This document shows, piece after piece, positions 45,585-57,344 of a stretch of DNA of 64,000 nt. The stretch spans positions 64,164,458 to 64,228,457 of the forward strand of contig JAVIAB010000092.1 of NCBI GenBank assembly GCA_032433765.1, read 5' to 3'. Made by a program: the position numbers and the translations under genes. Within the stretch, counting starts at the first letter, position 1; the number at the start of each line of letters is the position of its first letter. The DNA comes from Megaustenia siamemsis (taxonomy: Eukaryota > Mollusca > Gastropoda > Stylommatophora > Ariophantidae). The notes under the pieces are model-generated. The model did no database searches, was not told the origin of the DNA, and saw nothing but the letters and a program-made list of their open reading frames with translations.

Positions 45585-46295
45585 GGAATATGAGGAAACT
45601 GCAACAAGGAACACTTTTCATGCATAGCCTGCAATGGTTCCTGCCGCCTATCCACCACATACCAGAAGTTCACGTCCTCCCGAAAATTATGATCGTCATA
45701 TTTCTTTAAAAACGTATAGCGCTTGATGATGTTAGGTCATCGTTGTTGACTCCAATTTCGAACATATAAACACACAGTTAGTCGTCAGATTTTCCCCGTC
45801 GCACATCAAATAACAGACCGTAAGATTATCGTACAGTCGGTCTAGGGATTTACTATGAGCCATTACGATGACGCAGCACACATAATAATGCCGGACGCAC
45901 TGCAATGACGCTTCCTTTAGAATCCTGATTACTCTAGTGAATGTAGCCTACGACGAACAGAACACGGTGCAAATTCCCTAAAATAAATGGATAAAACATA
46001 TCGCAGATAAAACTGCGGCTGACGAAACATTTCACATTAATAAGTAACAGGAAATAACTTGCGTCAAGTAAATCCAACAACGGTCATGAACAGCACCAAT
46101 GTGACGTAAAGCGCAGAACAAGCCTAGACGATGGAAGGTCGCATTCACAACACTTGATTTGTTGAAAATGGAATATTGCTGGCGTACGACATTGTTTTAT
46201 CGGCGCAGATGTAATAAGTAGATCATTATCTTGACTTTAACGCATAGGAGTGCAATGGAGAACCGAATTAATCAGACACCGAATGCACTTTCTGC
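45585..46295. other. Unique sequence, nothing recognised
   Basis: Less AT-rich than its surroundings, with no recognisable frame. Confidence 0.4.
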
Positions 46296-46299
46296 AGCG

Positions 46300-46840
46300 A
46301 TCGAGAGAACGTGGACTAGATGCGTCATCTTAGAAACGGAAGTCCAGATTTAGATATAACATCAGAAACTATGACACTCATATTACTTGCATCTAATGCT
46401 TTCAAGAAAATGACGAATATCTGGAGATCCAAAATATTCAGTAAACGTACAAAACTTAAGATTGTTCAACTCCTCTGTGATACCGCTGCTAACATATGGA
46501 TGTGAAAGCTGGAAATCTACTAGGACTTATAATAGGGAATTAAGTGTTTGAAAACAAATGTCTACGAAGGATCTCAAACATAAGCTGGAAAGAATACTTT
46601 TCAAACGAACTGTTAAGAGACGAATCGAAGCAGGAATACGTGTCAAGCTTTAGAAAGAAAAGGGCGGTGGAAATAAATCATTTGCTAATAATTTTTGAAG
46701 ACAGACTTCTCCATCAGGTTTCATGTGGAAACCATCTGGTAAAAGAAAACAAGGCAGACCTAGAGAATAGCTAAGAAACAACTACGACTTACAAGAAGTA
46801 GTAGTGAATCGTGAAAAGTTCCAATCTATCTCCCGTCTTC
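46300..46840 (+). mobile_element. LINE C-terminal relic, distinct family
   Basis: A-F-K-K-M-T-N-I-W-R-S-K-I-F-S-K-R-T-K-L-K (about 46,400), then F-E-N-K-C-L-R-R-I, I-S-W-K-E-Y, R-K-K-R-A-V-E and H-Q-V-S. This is the order of a known non-LTR C-terminus ('WRSxxxSxxTKxxIxxxCVxPVLLYG', 'FxNKCLRRIxxIxWxxxxxNexL', 'RRRRWxxLGHxLR'). It ends near GCTCGAGAGGAAAATT. Broken by stops and 5'-truncated. Confidence 0.8.
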
Positions 46841-46887
46841 GGCTCGAGAGGAAAATTAAATAATAAAATGAAAATGTATATATGTAT

Positions 46888-46888
<1 letters not shown>

Positions 46889-46930
<42 letters not shown>
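46889..46930. repeat. (GA)n microsatellite
   Basis: About 20 GA repeats shortly after the LINE relic; possibly its 3' tail. Confidence 0.95.
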
Positions 46931-46933
<3 letters not shown>

Positions 46934-47044
46934 AAGGGACAGAGAGGAAGGAAGAAGGAGACCCCCCCAAAAAAAAAAAATCAGATAACGTCGTGTAATT
47001 GGTATATGGTGTTTGTGCCAATGTTTTTTTTTCACCAGCGGTAA

Positions 47045-47215
47045 TTTATATATGCAAAGGGTGAGTGGGGGGAGAGGGTGGATAATGTAGTCACTATTAT
47101 ACCAGAGGTGTCATGGTTCTTTCTAAGACAAATCTGATACCCATTTAAAGCTTAGTGAGCTTTGGAGCAGCCGATGTGAGTTAAACCCGACCTCTTTTCC
47201 AAAGGTGGACTTATA
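47045..47215 (-). mobile_element. Highly degraded SINE carrying the shared core
   Basis: Segments such as GATAATGTAGTCACTATTAT, AAGACAAATCTGATACCCAT, TTAAAGCTTAGTGAGC and CCCGACCTCTTTTCC follow the order of a reverse family A element. Considerably older than the other copies. Confidence 0.65.
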
Positions 47216-47219
47216 ATTC

Positions 47220-48300
47220 TTCGAAACCTAAAATGGTGATCTCTTGCAGAAAATGTTGCCTTCACTTTAAAAAAAATGTAAATATTTTATCAGTTATCGG
47301 ATCTTGTTCTACTTGATATGAAATTAAATTGATTATTACAAATTGTACCAAACACGTTATATAATAACTAAAAGACAAACAATCTCTCAGTTCACAATTA
47401 ATTCAAATACTCCAGTGAGGTACTAAGTTGGAAAAAAAAAATTGTCCACACATTTTTGCGGCTGATCTCTTCTAAATAGATTCACACGCCATGGTCTTCG
47501 TGTACATGTATACGTTGTTTTGTTCCGTGGTGTTTTCCTGTTAGTTGAACATGTTTAAGTCATCGGATGAATTCAGCTGTTATGTTTGAAAATAACAACA
47601 AAACAGTATAAAACAGTATAAAACAGTTAAACTAGTAGAAAGACGAGAAAAACTACGACGCTACGGCAAAACCCTTCATCAGGTATAAAAACAATACGAA
47701 AATAATCTGAAGTGACAAATATAAACACAAAAGTTAATCACATATCTCCAAATAAAAATGGCGGAACAGAAACAGTGGCCAGGATTTAGGCGCCCGTTGG
47801 TCCTATGTTAACTAGACAATACGGCAGGTTGGATCTCTTGAACCGTTAAGTTAACTGTTAAATTAACAATGGTTACCCGTCAGCGATGAACATTTGAGAA
47901 ACATGGTGTTAGTGCATCAATGATTGTTGTAGCATGTAACAGACACCACGTGCCCATCAAATAATAACAAAACATGACATCATATAACGGGAACATGGAA
48001 CACGACACCGACAAAAGAATTGCTAAGAAAATCCACATAACAGACTTCAACATTCTATCTATCTATTCAATCTATTGTCCTTTCGAGCCGAAGACGGCAC
48101 ATAGGGCAGAATCACAATCTCAAAAACATAAACCTTGTGTGCCAAAATGGCACATATTGCAGAGATCACCACTCTCTGTTTCCATAAAAATACTTTTTAT
48201 AATGACAGCTTGTCAAGCCACCGATCAACCTCCTTAGTAGCCTTTTACAACATGCCTGGAAGGTCACGGTGACACTATTATCTACTTCCTTCATAATGAA
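47220..48300. other. Unique sequence with a decayed hammerhead-like block
   Basis: On the - strand 47,682-47,655 reads CTGATGAAGGGTTTTGCC followed by GTAGCGTCG. This resembles a hammerhead core whose GAAAC has become GTAGC. Otherwise nothing recognised. Open frame 47,974-48,237 has no domain. Confidence 0.4.

Positions 48301-48342
<42 letters not shown>
48300..48342. repeat. (GA)n microsatellite
   Basis: About 18 GA repeats. Confidence 0.95.
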
Positions 48343-48344
<2 letters not shown>

Positions 48345-48494
48345 GAATGTAGTTCATTAATTACTGTTAATCATAAAGTATACATTACTAACGTACAAAA
48401 CATTGCTCAGAATACTCATATTCCGTTAACGCAGAAAGCAATAGAAGTGGTGGAGAGTTATGCGAAGAGATAAAGCTCATCTTTAGTATCTAGT

Positions 48495-49205
48495 TTTTCC
48501 CTGATTGGAGATTAGATCTAATAACAGCTGCTTTGATAGGAGATTAGATCTTATAACAGCTGCTTTGATTTGAGATTAGATCTTATAACAGCTGCTTTGA
48601 TTGGAGATTAGATCTTATAACAACTGCTCTGATTGGAGATTAGATCTTATAATAGCTGCTCTGATTGGAGATTAGATCTTATAATAGCTGCTCTGACTGG
48701 AGATTAGATCTTATAATAGCTGCTCTAATTGGAGATAAGATCTTATAACAGCTGCTTTGATAGGAGATTAGATCTTATAACAGCTGCTTTGATTGGAGAT
48801 TAGATCTTATAATAGCTGCTCTGATTGGAGATTAGATCTTATAACAACTGCTCTGATTGGAGATTAGATCTTATAATAGCTGCTCTGATTGGAGATTCGA
48901 TCTTATAACAGCTGCTCTGACTGGAGATTAGATCTTATAATAGCTGCTCTGATTGGAGATTAGATCTTATAATAGCTGCTCTGATTGGAGATATGATCTT
49001 ATAACAGCTGCTCTGATTGGAGATTAGATCTTATAACAGCTGCTCTGACTGGAGATTAGATCTTATAATAGCTGCTCTGATTGGAGATAAGATCTTATAA
49101 CAGCTGCTCTGATTGCAGATTAGATCTTATAAGCTGCTCTGATTGGAGATTAGATCTTATAACAGCTGCTCTGATTGGAGATTAGATCTTATAACAGCTG
49201 CTCGA
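48495..49205. repeat. 32-bp minisatellite array
   Basis: About 22 units of GATTGGAGATTAGATCTTAT plus AACAGCTGCTCT. One unit at 49,110-49,140 lacks four bases and defines the end of the inverted duplication arm. Confidence 0.95.
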
Positions 49206-49245
49206 GAATAAGAGAGAAATCTTCACCATCTTTTTTGTAGGCATG

Positions 49246-50577
49246 CTCAGCTCATCTATAATATCTGGCACCCATCTTGCTCATCCTCCTCTTTCTCATC
49301 TGTAACATCTGACACCCACCTTGCTCATCTTCCTCTTTCTCATCTATAACATCTGACACCCACCTTGCTCATCCTCCTCTTTCTCATCTGTAACATCTGA
49401 CACCCACCTTGCTCATCTTCCTCTTTCTCATCTATAACATATGGCACCCACCTTGCTGATCTTCCTCTTTCTCATCTATAACATCTGACACCCATCTTGC
49501 TCATCCTCCTCTTTCTCATCTATAACATCTGGCACCCACCTTGCTCATCTTCCTCTTTCTCATCTATAAAATCTGACACCCATCTTGATCATCCTCCTCT
49601 TTCTCATCTATAACATCTGGCACCCACCTTGCTGATCTTCCTCTTTCTCATCTGTAACATCTGACACCCACCTTGCTCATCTTCCTCTTTCTCATCTGTA
49701 ACATCTGGCACCCACCTTGCTCATCTTCCTCTTTCTCATCTATAACATCTGGCACCCACCTTGCTGATCTTCCTCTTTCTCATCTATAACATCTGGCACC
49801 CACCTTGCTGATCTTCCTCTTTCTCATCTATAACATCTGACACCCATCTTGCTCATCCTCCTCTTTCTCATCTATAACATCTGGCACCCACCTTGCTGAT
49901 CTTCCTCTTTCTCATCTGTAACATCTGACACCCACCTTGCTCATCTTCCTCTTTCTCATCTGTAACATCTGACACCCACCTTGCTCATCTTCCTCTTTCT
50001 CATCTGTAACATCTGACACCCACCTTGCTCATCTTCCTCTTTCTCATCTGTAACATCTGACACCCACGTTGCTCATCTTCCTCTTTCTCATCTGTAACAT
50101 CTGACCCCCACCTTGCTCATCTTCACCTTTCTCATCTATAACATCTGACACCCACCTTGCTCATCTTCCTCTTTCTCATCTGTAACATCTGACATCCACC
50201 TTGCTCATCTTCCCCTTTCTCATCTGTAACATCTGACATCCACCTTGCTCATCTTCCCCTTTCTCATCTGTGACATCTGACATCCACCTTGCTCATCTTC
50301 CCCTTTCTCATCTGTAACAGCTGACACCCACCTTGCTCATCTTCCTCTTTCTCATCTGTAACATCTGACATCCACCTTGCTCATCTTCCCCTTTCTCATC
50401 TGTAACATCTGACATCCACCTTGCTCATCTTCCCCTTTCTCATCTGTAACATCTGACACCCACCTTGCTCATCTTCCCCTTTCTCATCTGTAACATCTGA
50501 CATCCACCTTGCTCATCTTCCCCTTTCTCATCTGTAACATCTGACACCCACCTTGCTCATCTTCCCTTTCTCATCTA
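49246..50577. repeat. 44-bp minisatellite array (left arm)
   Basis: About 30 units of CATCTGACACCCACCTTGCT, CATCTTCCTCTTTCTCATCT, GTAA. Variants CATCCACC and TTCCCCTTT cluster at the right end. The inverted copy is at 58,280-59,475. Confidence 0.96.
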
Positions 50578-50579
50578 TT

Positions 50580-51330
50580 TAATTACCCTCCTCTCCGCCA
50601 CCCAAAAGATCATCCATAGACTATCAAATTATTTTTATTTGTCCAAAATAATTTATTTTTATCGCTTTTGTATGTTCTACAACAAGTTCTCCGAAATAGT
50701 AGTTTTTACACAGCTGAAATGTTTGTTCTTATCTCCATATTATTGAGAATTATGTAACAAGTGCATTCTTCCTCTTCATCTTTATGTCTATTGATTATGC
50801 AAACTTGACTCTTTGTTCTATGTCACGATAGAGGGGTATTTTAATTGGAAAACATTTATAGATCTTCAGCTAATCTGTCCATAAGTCCACGTGTTTCAGA
50901 GACGTAATTTGTTACGGGAAAAAAGCAGGCTGTAAGTCTACATTTTTCTGCTATGTTAGTCCTTTTCCATTTGTTGTGTAGTTGTTTTATTTTATTCTTT
51001 GTTATGTTCAGACTTCCTTTCATATCTGTTGTGGTCTTTCAGTCATTTTTTTACGAATAGAACAAGATAATGCAAATCTGTTTACTCTTTCTATTTTTTC
51101 TTCTTGATATACATATCAGTTGTTACATCTGTTTTATCTGTTGTAAAATCCCACTAACAATGAAACATAAATAATACATAAATTCTGTTGTTTTTTTAAT
51201 CCGCGCTTAAAATCAATAGAAAATAATAAATATTTGTTCGTTATTGTATTATTTATTATTGTATTGTATATGTTGTTTTACCTTGAAACTGTTACTTTTG
51301 CCCGTGATTATTGGCGCATTAATGGATGAT
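50580..51330. other. AT-rich arm sequence, nothing recognised
   Basis: Counterpart in the right arm at 57,530-58,278. No gene. Confidence 0.5.
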
Positions 51331-51334
51331 GTTA

Positions 51335-51510
51335 TTAGCACTACGCTAGGCCTCTTTACCTTCCGATAGAAGATCTTTTAATACCTGTTGTCAGAGCTTA
51401 CATGAACGCTGAAGGCTTATAGATTTATAACAAAAGTCCTCTCTACCTGGAACTTGAATTCCAACGACCTGAAATGCTGACAAATACATTAACCACTTTG
51501 CCAACATGTT
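51335..51510 (-). mobile_element. tRNA-headed SINE with another head type (family G)
   Basis: The - strand starts CATGTTGGCAAAGTGGTTAA (A-box-like) with GGAATTCAAGTTCCAGG (B-box-like). The body segment GGAAGGTAAAGAGGCCTAGC plus GTAGTGCTAATAACATC is a diverged form of the core seen in families A and E. Duplicated inverted at 57,345-57,525. Confidence 0.7.
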
Positions 51511-51514
51511 TAGA

Positions 51515-52275
51515 AAAACAACAACAGTAACTGTAGCTAAAGAATAAAACATTATTTGTCTGTTTATTCTTTTTTTTTATTTTAAAATCTATTGTTAAAC
51601 ATAGTTTCCATCAATGTGGAAAAACAGCTTGTCATTGTGTCCCTTAAATTAAAGTCACATGTTTTGTTTTGGCGTTGTCATGGGAACAGTTTGTCTCACA
51701 AACTTTGCCTCTGAGCAACTGTCAAGTTTCATGTACCAGGCTTTATAAAAGCATCAGTTGAGAGATGTTTAGCGATAAATACATTGTTATTTTACGTCCG
51801 TGAGGGTAGGTCGTGTTGTTGATAGTTGGACCTTGGACGAGTTTGGGCGTCATTTATTTAGTTCACGACCTTTTCAATAAGTAATTCGAAACTAAGTGCA
51901 TTGGACACATCATGCAGCAGGAGATATGGCATTACATATTTAATAATGTTCCCGCTTGTGTGTGTCTGTTTATAAAGAGGACTTAATGTTGCAGTTCCTA
52001 TAAGATGGACAAGTATAAGCATTTCCAGAAGATTCCAGAAAATCCAGAAATCCTTTGCGGCACGCCACATCACTATCCTGATCTAGCAGCTATCACCTCA
52101 TCGCCGTGACACTAAATCAAAAACAAATTCAAAAGTTGTAATAAATGACAAGACAAACTTTAAGGAAAAAGATGTATTGACTGCTTTCCTTGACTGTAAA
52201 TGGTGTTTTATAATATATTTTAATTAGGTAAGGGCAGTGACGTATATAACTTAACCGTATAAGTTCACAAAATTA
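51515..52275. other. Arm sequence, nothing recognised
   Basis: The open frame 51,858-52,073 (-) recurs in the right arm with a shift and has no domain. Confidence 0.4.
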
Positions 52276-52277
52276 AG

Positions 52278-52522
52278 TAAAAGGAAAAAGTGACGTATAG
52301 GGAATATGGTGTTAGTGAGCATAATTTTACAGACCTTCGGCACGGTATTTTGGGGCAATGTGGTCGGTATTACGCCCGTGCCACTTTACTTTCCCAGAAA
52401 AAAAAATCCGGTACCCATTTAAGGCTGGGTGAACCCGGAAGCCGTCGATCAGGATCGGTCCCGACTTCTTGTCCTTTGTAGTCCAGTTCACTAACCACTG
52501 AGCTATCGTGGCTCCCTACAAT
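52278..52522 (-). mobile_element. SINE family A spanning an inversion-arm boundary
   Basis: Complete in reverse orientation. ATTAAG at 52,272-52,277 and 52,523-52,528 may be its duplication. It carries the diagnostic changes CGTGCCACTTTAC and GGCACGGTATTTTGGGG. These are shared with the SINE at 56,337-56,575 only in the body and 3' part, not in the head. Confidence 0.9.
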
Positions 52523-52529
52523 ATTAAGA

Positions 52530-52800
52530 GGTGAGGGGGAAATGTGCACATTTTTGGATGTTAATTATTATCTCCATTTAGTTGATCGAGGCACTCATTT
52601 GATTCAGCTGGGTTGACCAGAGAGCACCAAGCTGCGATCGGACTTATGTTCACTCATTATTGCCTCGTCAATAGCGCTACCGCTAGGGCACACGCTAACT
52701 GTGGGCTACACAAACTTCTTTCCGACCTTCATTATTTAAACATTGTGTCCCTTAAATTAAAGTTACATATTTTGTCTATATATCACCGTGTGTGTGGGTG
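52530..52800. other. Unique spacer sequence
   Basis: AGCTGGGTTGACCAGAGAGC at about 52,606 resembles AGCTGGGCAGGCCGGAGAGC at about 54,027, possibly a small dispersed repeat. Nothing else recognised. Confidence 0.4.
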
Positions 52801-52803
52801 TTG

Positions 52804-52805
<2 letters not shown>

Positions 52806-52862
<57 letters not shown>
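52806..52862. repeat. (TA)n microsatellite
   Basis: About 26 TA repeats bordered by TGTGTG sequence. Confidence 0.97.
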
Positions 52863-52863
<1 letters not shown>

Positions 52864-52884
52864 GTGTGATTGGTGTGTATGTGT

Positions 52885-53135
52885 AAAAAAAAAAGTAAAA
52901 GTACCCCCGTCACGCCAAGTGGCGTATAGGGAATATGGTGTTAGTGACCATCAATTTTACAGACCTTCGGCACATGATTTTTGGGGTAATGTGGTCGGTA
53001 TGACGCCCGTGCCGCTTTACTTTCCCAGAAAAAAATCCGGTACCCATTAAAGACTGGGTGAATCGGTTGGGATCGAACCCTACCTCTTGTCCTTTGTACT
53101 CCATTGTCCAAACCACTGAGATATCGCGGTTACCA
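52885..53135 (-). mobile_element. SINE family A
   Basis: Complete except for a short deletion before the B box (GGGTGAATCGG). GTGTGTATGTGT at 52,873-52,884 and 53,136-53,147 is a perfect 12-bp target-site duplication. The stem-loop ACGCCACTTGGCGT is intact. Confidence 0.92.
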
Positions 53136-53149
53136 GTGTGTATGTGTGT

Positions 53150-54135
53150 AAACATATAAAGAGAAGTGTGTACATCTTTTGATTAGGTTTTTTAGCGCTC
53201 CACTACCAACCACTGACAGTTGGCCCCAGAGATGGTAATGTTGGACGACCTGGCGTAATACTGATCGCTTGATAATAAGCAACAAACTATGATAAACACT
53301 TTCCTAAAAGAAAAAATATTCTATGGAGAAACACTGAGAAAGTCAAGAATGGAGACAGAATGTTTCATTGTAAAACTGAATGCAACTGATATCATGAAGG
53401 TGAAAGATCTGTAAAACAAAAAGTTAACGAAGAATAAAGAACAGGTAAAGTGCTGAAGTAAATAAAAGGAAGATTATTATAGAGGTAATTGATTACAACA
53501 GATACAAGACGTGAGTAATGAGTGAGACATGAGACAGGGGACATCAGGCAGTGTATTAACAAACAGAAGTCAAGGATCGGGAAAAGGTAAGTATATTCAT
53601 TCGTCTGCTAAATATCAGTAAATCGATTCCGGTAATATTTCAAATTGTGATGAATGTTTCTTTAATGCACTAAAAATCTTCCGAGTTTCACCCAGTCATT
53701 GAAACACTGTATAAAGCACCAGAGTGGCTTGCTGACATGATGTCCATAAATGTGCCTATAGGCATGGCAAAGTATGGATACTATCACCAATTTCTCATAT
53801 TCCACAAGCCGCATCGGGTACAAGGTTTTTCACTATATCTTATTCTATAAATACGTAATCCTGTATCCTCATGCCATGGAGAAAAATGGAGATGGGGTGT
53901 AATACACAATTTTACCTCTTTATGACACAGCATTTAGAGATGAGGGGGCCAGTTCTTCTTCTTATTTGACTCCAATTTCCTTTTCCCCCTCCCAACTCTG
54001 TGAGCTAAGTAACGGTTTCCATATCAGCTGGGCAGGCCGGAGAGCATGAAGCTGCGTTTCAAATTGTATAATATCGAATACACGTTATATGTTTCAACAT
54101 AGAAATCACACAGTGGTGTAAAGTATCAACCATAA
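53150..54135. other. Unique sequence with a possible core fragment
   Basis: GACCTGGCGTAATACTGATC at about 53,247 resembles the SINE core, but little else around it does. No gene. Confidence 0.4.
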
Positions 54136-54137
54136 CA

Positions 54138-54280
54138 TCATATTACAGTTAATGACGAAGCACAACAGATTAATTTAAATGTATAAAAAAACTATCTTTA
54201 CGTCACATATTACAGTTAATGACGAAGCACACAGATTAATTTAAATGTATAAAAAAAAAACTATCTTTACGACACATATT
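54138..54280. repeat. Two tandem copies of a ~70-bp unit
   Basis: CACATATTACAGTTAATGAC through ACTATCTTTACG occurs twice in succession with only run-length differences. Confidence 0.9.
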
Positions 54281-54334
54281 ACCATTGCTGGTGTATGTCC
54301 GGGGGGGGGGAGCACACGATAGAACTAGAGGGAT

Positions 54335-54490
54335 AAAGGCCGCTTGGTCAAAGCAGTCGCCATGACGTGTGAGACTCAGTACTTTTATTTCACCCCCGAT
54401 AGAAAAAAAATCCATTTTCTCTACCGCGGGTTTCGAACATCGTAAGCCGGGTTTTCAAGCAGAGAAACAGTGGTTTAGGCCGCACGATTT
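54335..54490 (-). mobile_element. tRNA-like SINE, family F
   Basis: The - strand carries ATGTTCGAAACCCGCGG (B-box-like), then CTATCGGGGGTGAAATAAAA and a CATGGCGACT block. The + strand element at 62,735-62,935 has the same order (GGGTTCAAATCACGG; CTATCGTGGGTGAAAGTAAA; CGTAGCGACT), so this is a dispersed family. Confidence 0.65.
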
Positions 54491-54494
54491 CAAT

Positions 54495-55012
54495 GTATGA
54501 GTAGTTGAAATAAGTCCACACAAATAACAGTGGGAATTTAACCATTGTGACTCGTCCCTTATAATAAGCGCGACAATATTGCCACCATTTTATATTAATA
54601 TTCAATTCTTTGCCTCCCATTTTTTACTCCGTAGAAACAATAGAGATAAAATTCGTAGCTGTGAATAATTTATCACACATGGGGAAATAATTAATAAATC
54701 ATAAGATAACCAAAAATACATTGGCCCTTTGCCATGAATAGTAAACACGGATTTAGTCAGATAATAGAAAGATTTTGTAGAATATCTGCAATGCCGACCA
54801 ATGTACTCTAATCTTACTTCTGCAGACACCGTTTTCCAGTAGCTCAGACGTAACACAGGGTTTGTAGTGTAACTCGAAAGTCTCTATTCTAGACCAGCTT
54901 CACAGTCTCACTAAGAATTTTGTAGCCTGATATCATAGCCTTTGTAAGTGCATTCCTCTCGGTATCTCTCGAGAATGGCATTACTAATTCATCAATATAT
55001 AGGACTACAGTA

Positions 55013-55015
<3 letters not shown>
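54495..55015. other. Unique sequence, nothing recognised
   Basis: Open frames on the - strand (54,390-54,620 and 54,602-54,856) have no domain. Confidence 0.4.

Positions 55016-55017
<2 letters not shown>

Positions 55018-55050
<33 letters not shown>
55018..55050. repeat. (TA)n microsatellite
   Basis: About 15 TA repeats. Confidence 0.95.
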
Positions 55051-55051
<1 letters not shown>

Positions 55052-55169
55052 ACAAAATAATATATAGAATATATAACCTATAGGAAATGAGTTTTGGGTG
55101 GAAAAAAAAGACAAACAGGGAATTTATGAATCAGCTGACAATGACAAAATAACGACATAACACAATTCG

Positions 55170-55395
55170 AAAAATACAACTGCATTTTTTGGGTATGTGA
55201 AGAGACATAATTCCGTTTTAAAAGTCATCTTGGAAGGGAAGGTACAAGGCAGAAGCAGACCAAGACTTAAATGGACTGATAACATCAAAAGATGGTCAGG
55301 TGAACCTATGACAACGTGCCCCATCAGACAAGAGAAAGAGTAAATTTACGCTTTATGGTAGCCAACCTTCGATATGGAGCTGGCACCCAATGATG
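55170..55395 (+). mobile_element. LINE 3'-end relic
   Basis: Frameshifted F-W-V-C-E-E / G-Y-V-K-R-H-N-S, then I-L-E-G-K-V-Q-G-R-S-R-P-R-L-K-W-T-D-N-I-K and V-A-N-L-R-Y-G-A-G-T-Q with a CCAATGATGAATTC end. Same family as 4,671-4,897 and better preserved. Confidence 0.75.
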
Positions 55396-55399
55396 AATT

Positions 55400-55823
55400 C
55401 ATCACTATAATTTAGTCATTGAAGAGTGAAAGAAAGAGAATGTGGGTATCTTGATAGGGTCATAGCGCAATATTTTTGTCGTTAGGATAAACGAGCCAGG
55501 CTATGATCTACCTCTAAACTATGAAACAGGAAACACAGTTCTCAAGAAGACATTAGGGATTAAACAATGAAGGCGATTGCAGTCATAAAGAAACGAGATT
55601 ACTCTCGATAAAGGTCGATAAAACTAACACATCCTGCGCGTTTCCGCAAAAATCTCAACAAACGCGTTTTTCAGAACAAACCAGAGACCAGGATGTTTCT
55701 AGAAATAATTCAGCAGAAAGTTGTTCACTTTTTAGTTTAAACATTTCCCTTATACTCTCCAGTCTAGTATACACCGAGTTAAAGTTTCTCAAAACTTCAA
55801 GATCAATTACTACAAACGAATAG

Positions 55824-55825
<2 letters not shown>
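55400..55825. other. Unique sequence, nothing recognised
   Basis: No gene or repeat family recognised. Confidence 0.4.
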
Positions 55826-55887
<62 letters not shown>

Positions 55888-55888
55888 A
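55826..55888. repeat. Compound microsatellite (ATT)n-(AT)n-(GT)n
   Basis: About seven ATT, fifteen AT and six GT repeats in succession. Confidence 0.95.
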
Positions 55889-56206
55889 AAGGTAAAGTAC
55901 GAGACTTGAATCGGCGTCGTAGCACGCGAGTTTTCACCCACATGTGCTCGGCCGCCTATCCAAATGTGTTCGGAGACTTCTGGATTGTGTAGCTTCAAGC
56001 ATCGAAACTCATGATGCGAGGCAGCATTCCTCACCTTCCCAGAGTAATACCCTTTTCTGCCAGTGGCTGAGTCGACCGCGTGGGTATTTTTTTTATAACC
56101 ACGAGTACAATTCACACACTGCTTCCAGCGGGAATCTAACACGCGTTGTCCGAACGTCGGTAGACCAGTCGGGTGGTTTTCCCAACTAGGCTACCGAGCC
56201 CTTCGG
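55889..56206 (-). mobile_element. tRNA-derived SINE, family B
   Basis: Reverse-strand copy of the element at 22,794-23,126: GGCTCGGTAGCCTAGTTGGG head, CTCTGGGAAGGTGAGGAATG and GAACACATTTGGATAGGCGG. The second B-box-like string (GATTCAAGTC) near its 3' end is at 55,903-55,912. Confidence 0.87.
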
Positions 56207-56282
56207 TAAAAGACGTACACATATACAGGTTTATATTTTATCCTCCAGTCCTTTAATGTAAATATTTTTTTTGCAGATGAAA

Positions 56283-56335
56283 GTATGGGGAATATGGTGT
56301 TAGTGAACGTATTTTTCCATGACCACTGCACATTC
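56283..56335 (-). mobile_element. SINE family E 3' tail only
   Basis: The - strand gives GTGCAGTGGTCATGGAAAAA and TTCACTAACACCATATTCCC, as in the family E tail at about 45,145-45,195. It abuts the family A SINE at 56,337 head-on. Confidence 0.65.
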
Positions 56336-56336
56336 T

Positions 56337-56575
56337 TGAGCCGCGATAGCTCAGTGGTTAGTGAACTGGACTACAACGGACACGAGGTAGGGTTCGATCC
56401 CATCCGACTGCTTCCGGTTCACCCAGCCTTAAATGGGTACCGGATTTTTTTTTCTGGGAAAGTAAAGTGGCACGGGCGTAATACCGACCACATTGCCCCA
56501 AAAATACCGTGCCGAAGGTCTGTAAAAATTATGCTCACTAACACCATATTCCCTATACGTCACTTTTTCCTTTAC
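56337..56575 (+). mobile_element. SINE family A, apparently chimeric
   Basis: The head (GAGCCGCGATAGCTCAGTGG to about 56,410) differs at about ten positions from the head at 52,442-52,517. From the GGTTCACCC string onward it is the inverted near-identical partner of 52,278-52,440, including the same private substitutions. The switch point is the inner boundary of the inverted duplication. Confidence 0.9.
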
Positions 56576-57344
56576 TTAATTTTGTGAACTTATACGGTTA
56601 AGTTATATACGTCACTGCCCTTACCTAATTAAAATATATTATAAAACACCATTTACAGTCAAGGAAAGCAGTCAATACATCTTTTTCCTTAAAGTTTGTC
56701 TTGTCATTTATTACAACTTTTGAATTTGTTTTTGATTTAGTGTCACGGCGATGAGGTGATAGCTGCTAGATCCAGGATAGTGATGTGGCGTGCCGCAAAG
56801 GATTTCTGGATTTTCTGGAATCTTCTGGAAATGCTTATACTTGTCCATCTTATAGGAACTGCAACATTAAGTCCTCTTTATAAACAGACACCACACAAGC
56901 GGGAACATTTATTAAATATGTAATGCCATATCTCCTGCTGCATGATGTGTCCAATGCACTTAGTTTCGAATTACTTATTGAAAAGGTCGTGAACTATATA
57001 AATGACGCCCAAACTCGTCCAAGGTCCAACTATCAACAACACGACCTACCCTCACGGGACGTAAAATAACAATGTATTTATCGCTAAACATCTCTCAACT
57101 GATGCTTTTATAAAGCCTGGTACATGAAACTTGACAGTTGCTCAGAGGCAAAGTTTGTGAGACAAACTGTTCCCATGACAACGCCAAAACAAAACATGTG
57201 ACTTTAATTTAAGGGACACAATGACAAGCTGTTTTTCCACATTGATGGAAACTATGTTTAACAATAGATTTTAAAATAAAAAAAAGAATAAACAGACAAA
57301 TAATGTTTTATTCTTTAGCTACAGTTACTGTTGTTGTTTTTCTA

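Larger units (their letters stand above)
49120..52440 (+). repeat. Inverted duplication, left arm
   Basis: Reverse complement of about 56,410-59,605. It includes the last units of the 32-bp array, the whole 44-bp array, about 1.7 kb of AT-rich sequence with a tRNA-headed SINE, and the 3' two-thirds of the family A SINE at 52,278-52,522. Identity is very high, with scattered one-base differences and a few array units gained or lost. The arms diverge abruptly inside the SINE at about 52,440. Confidence 0.93.
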
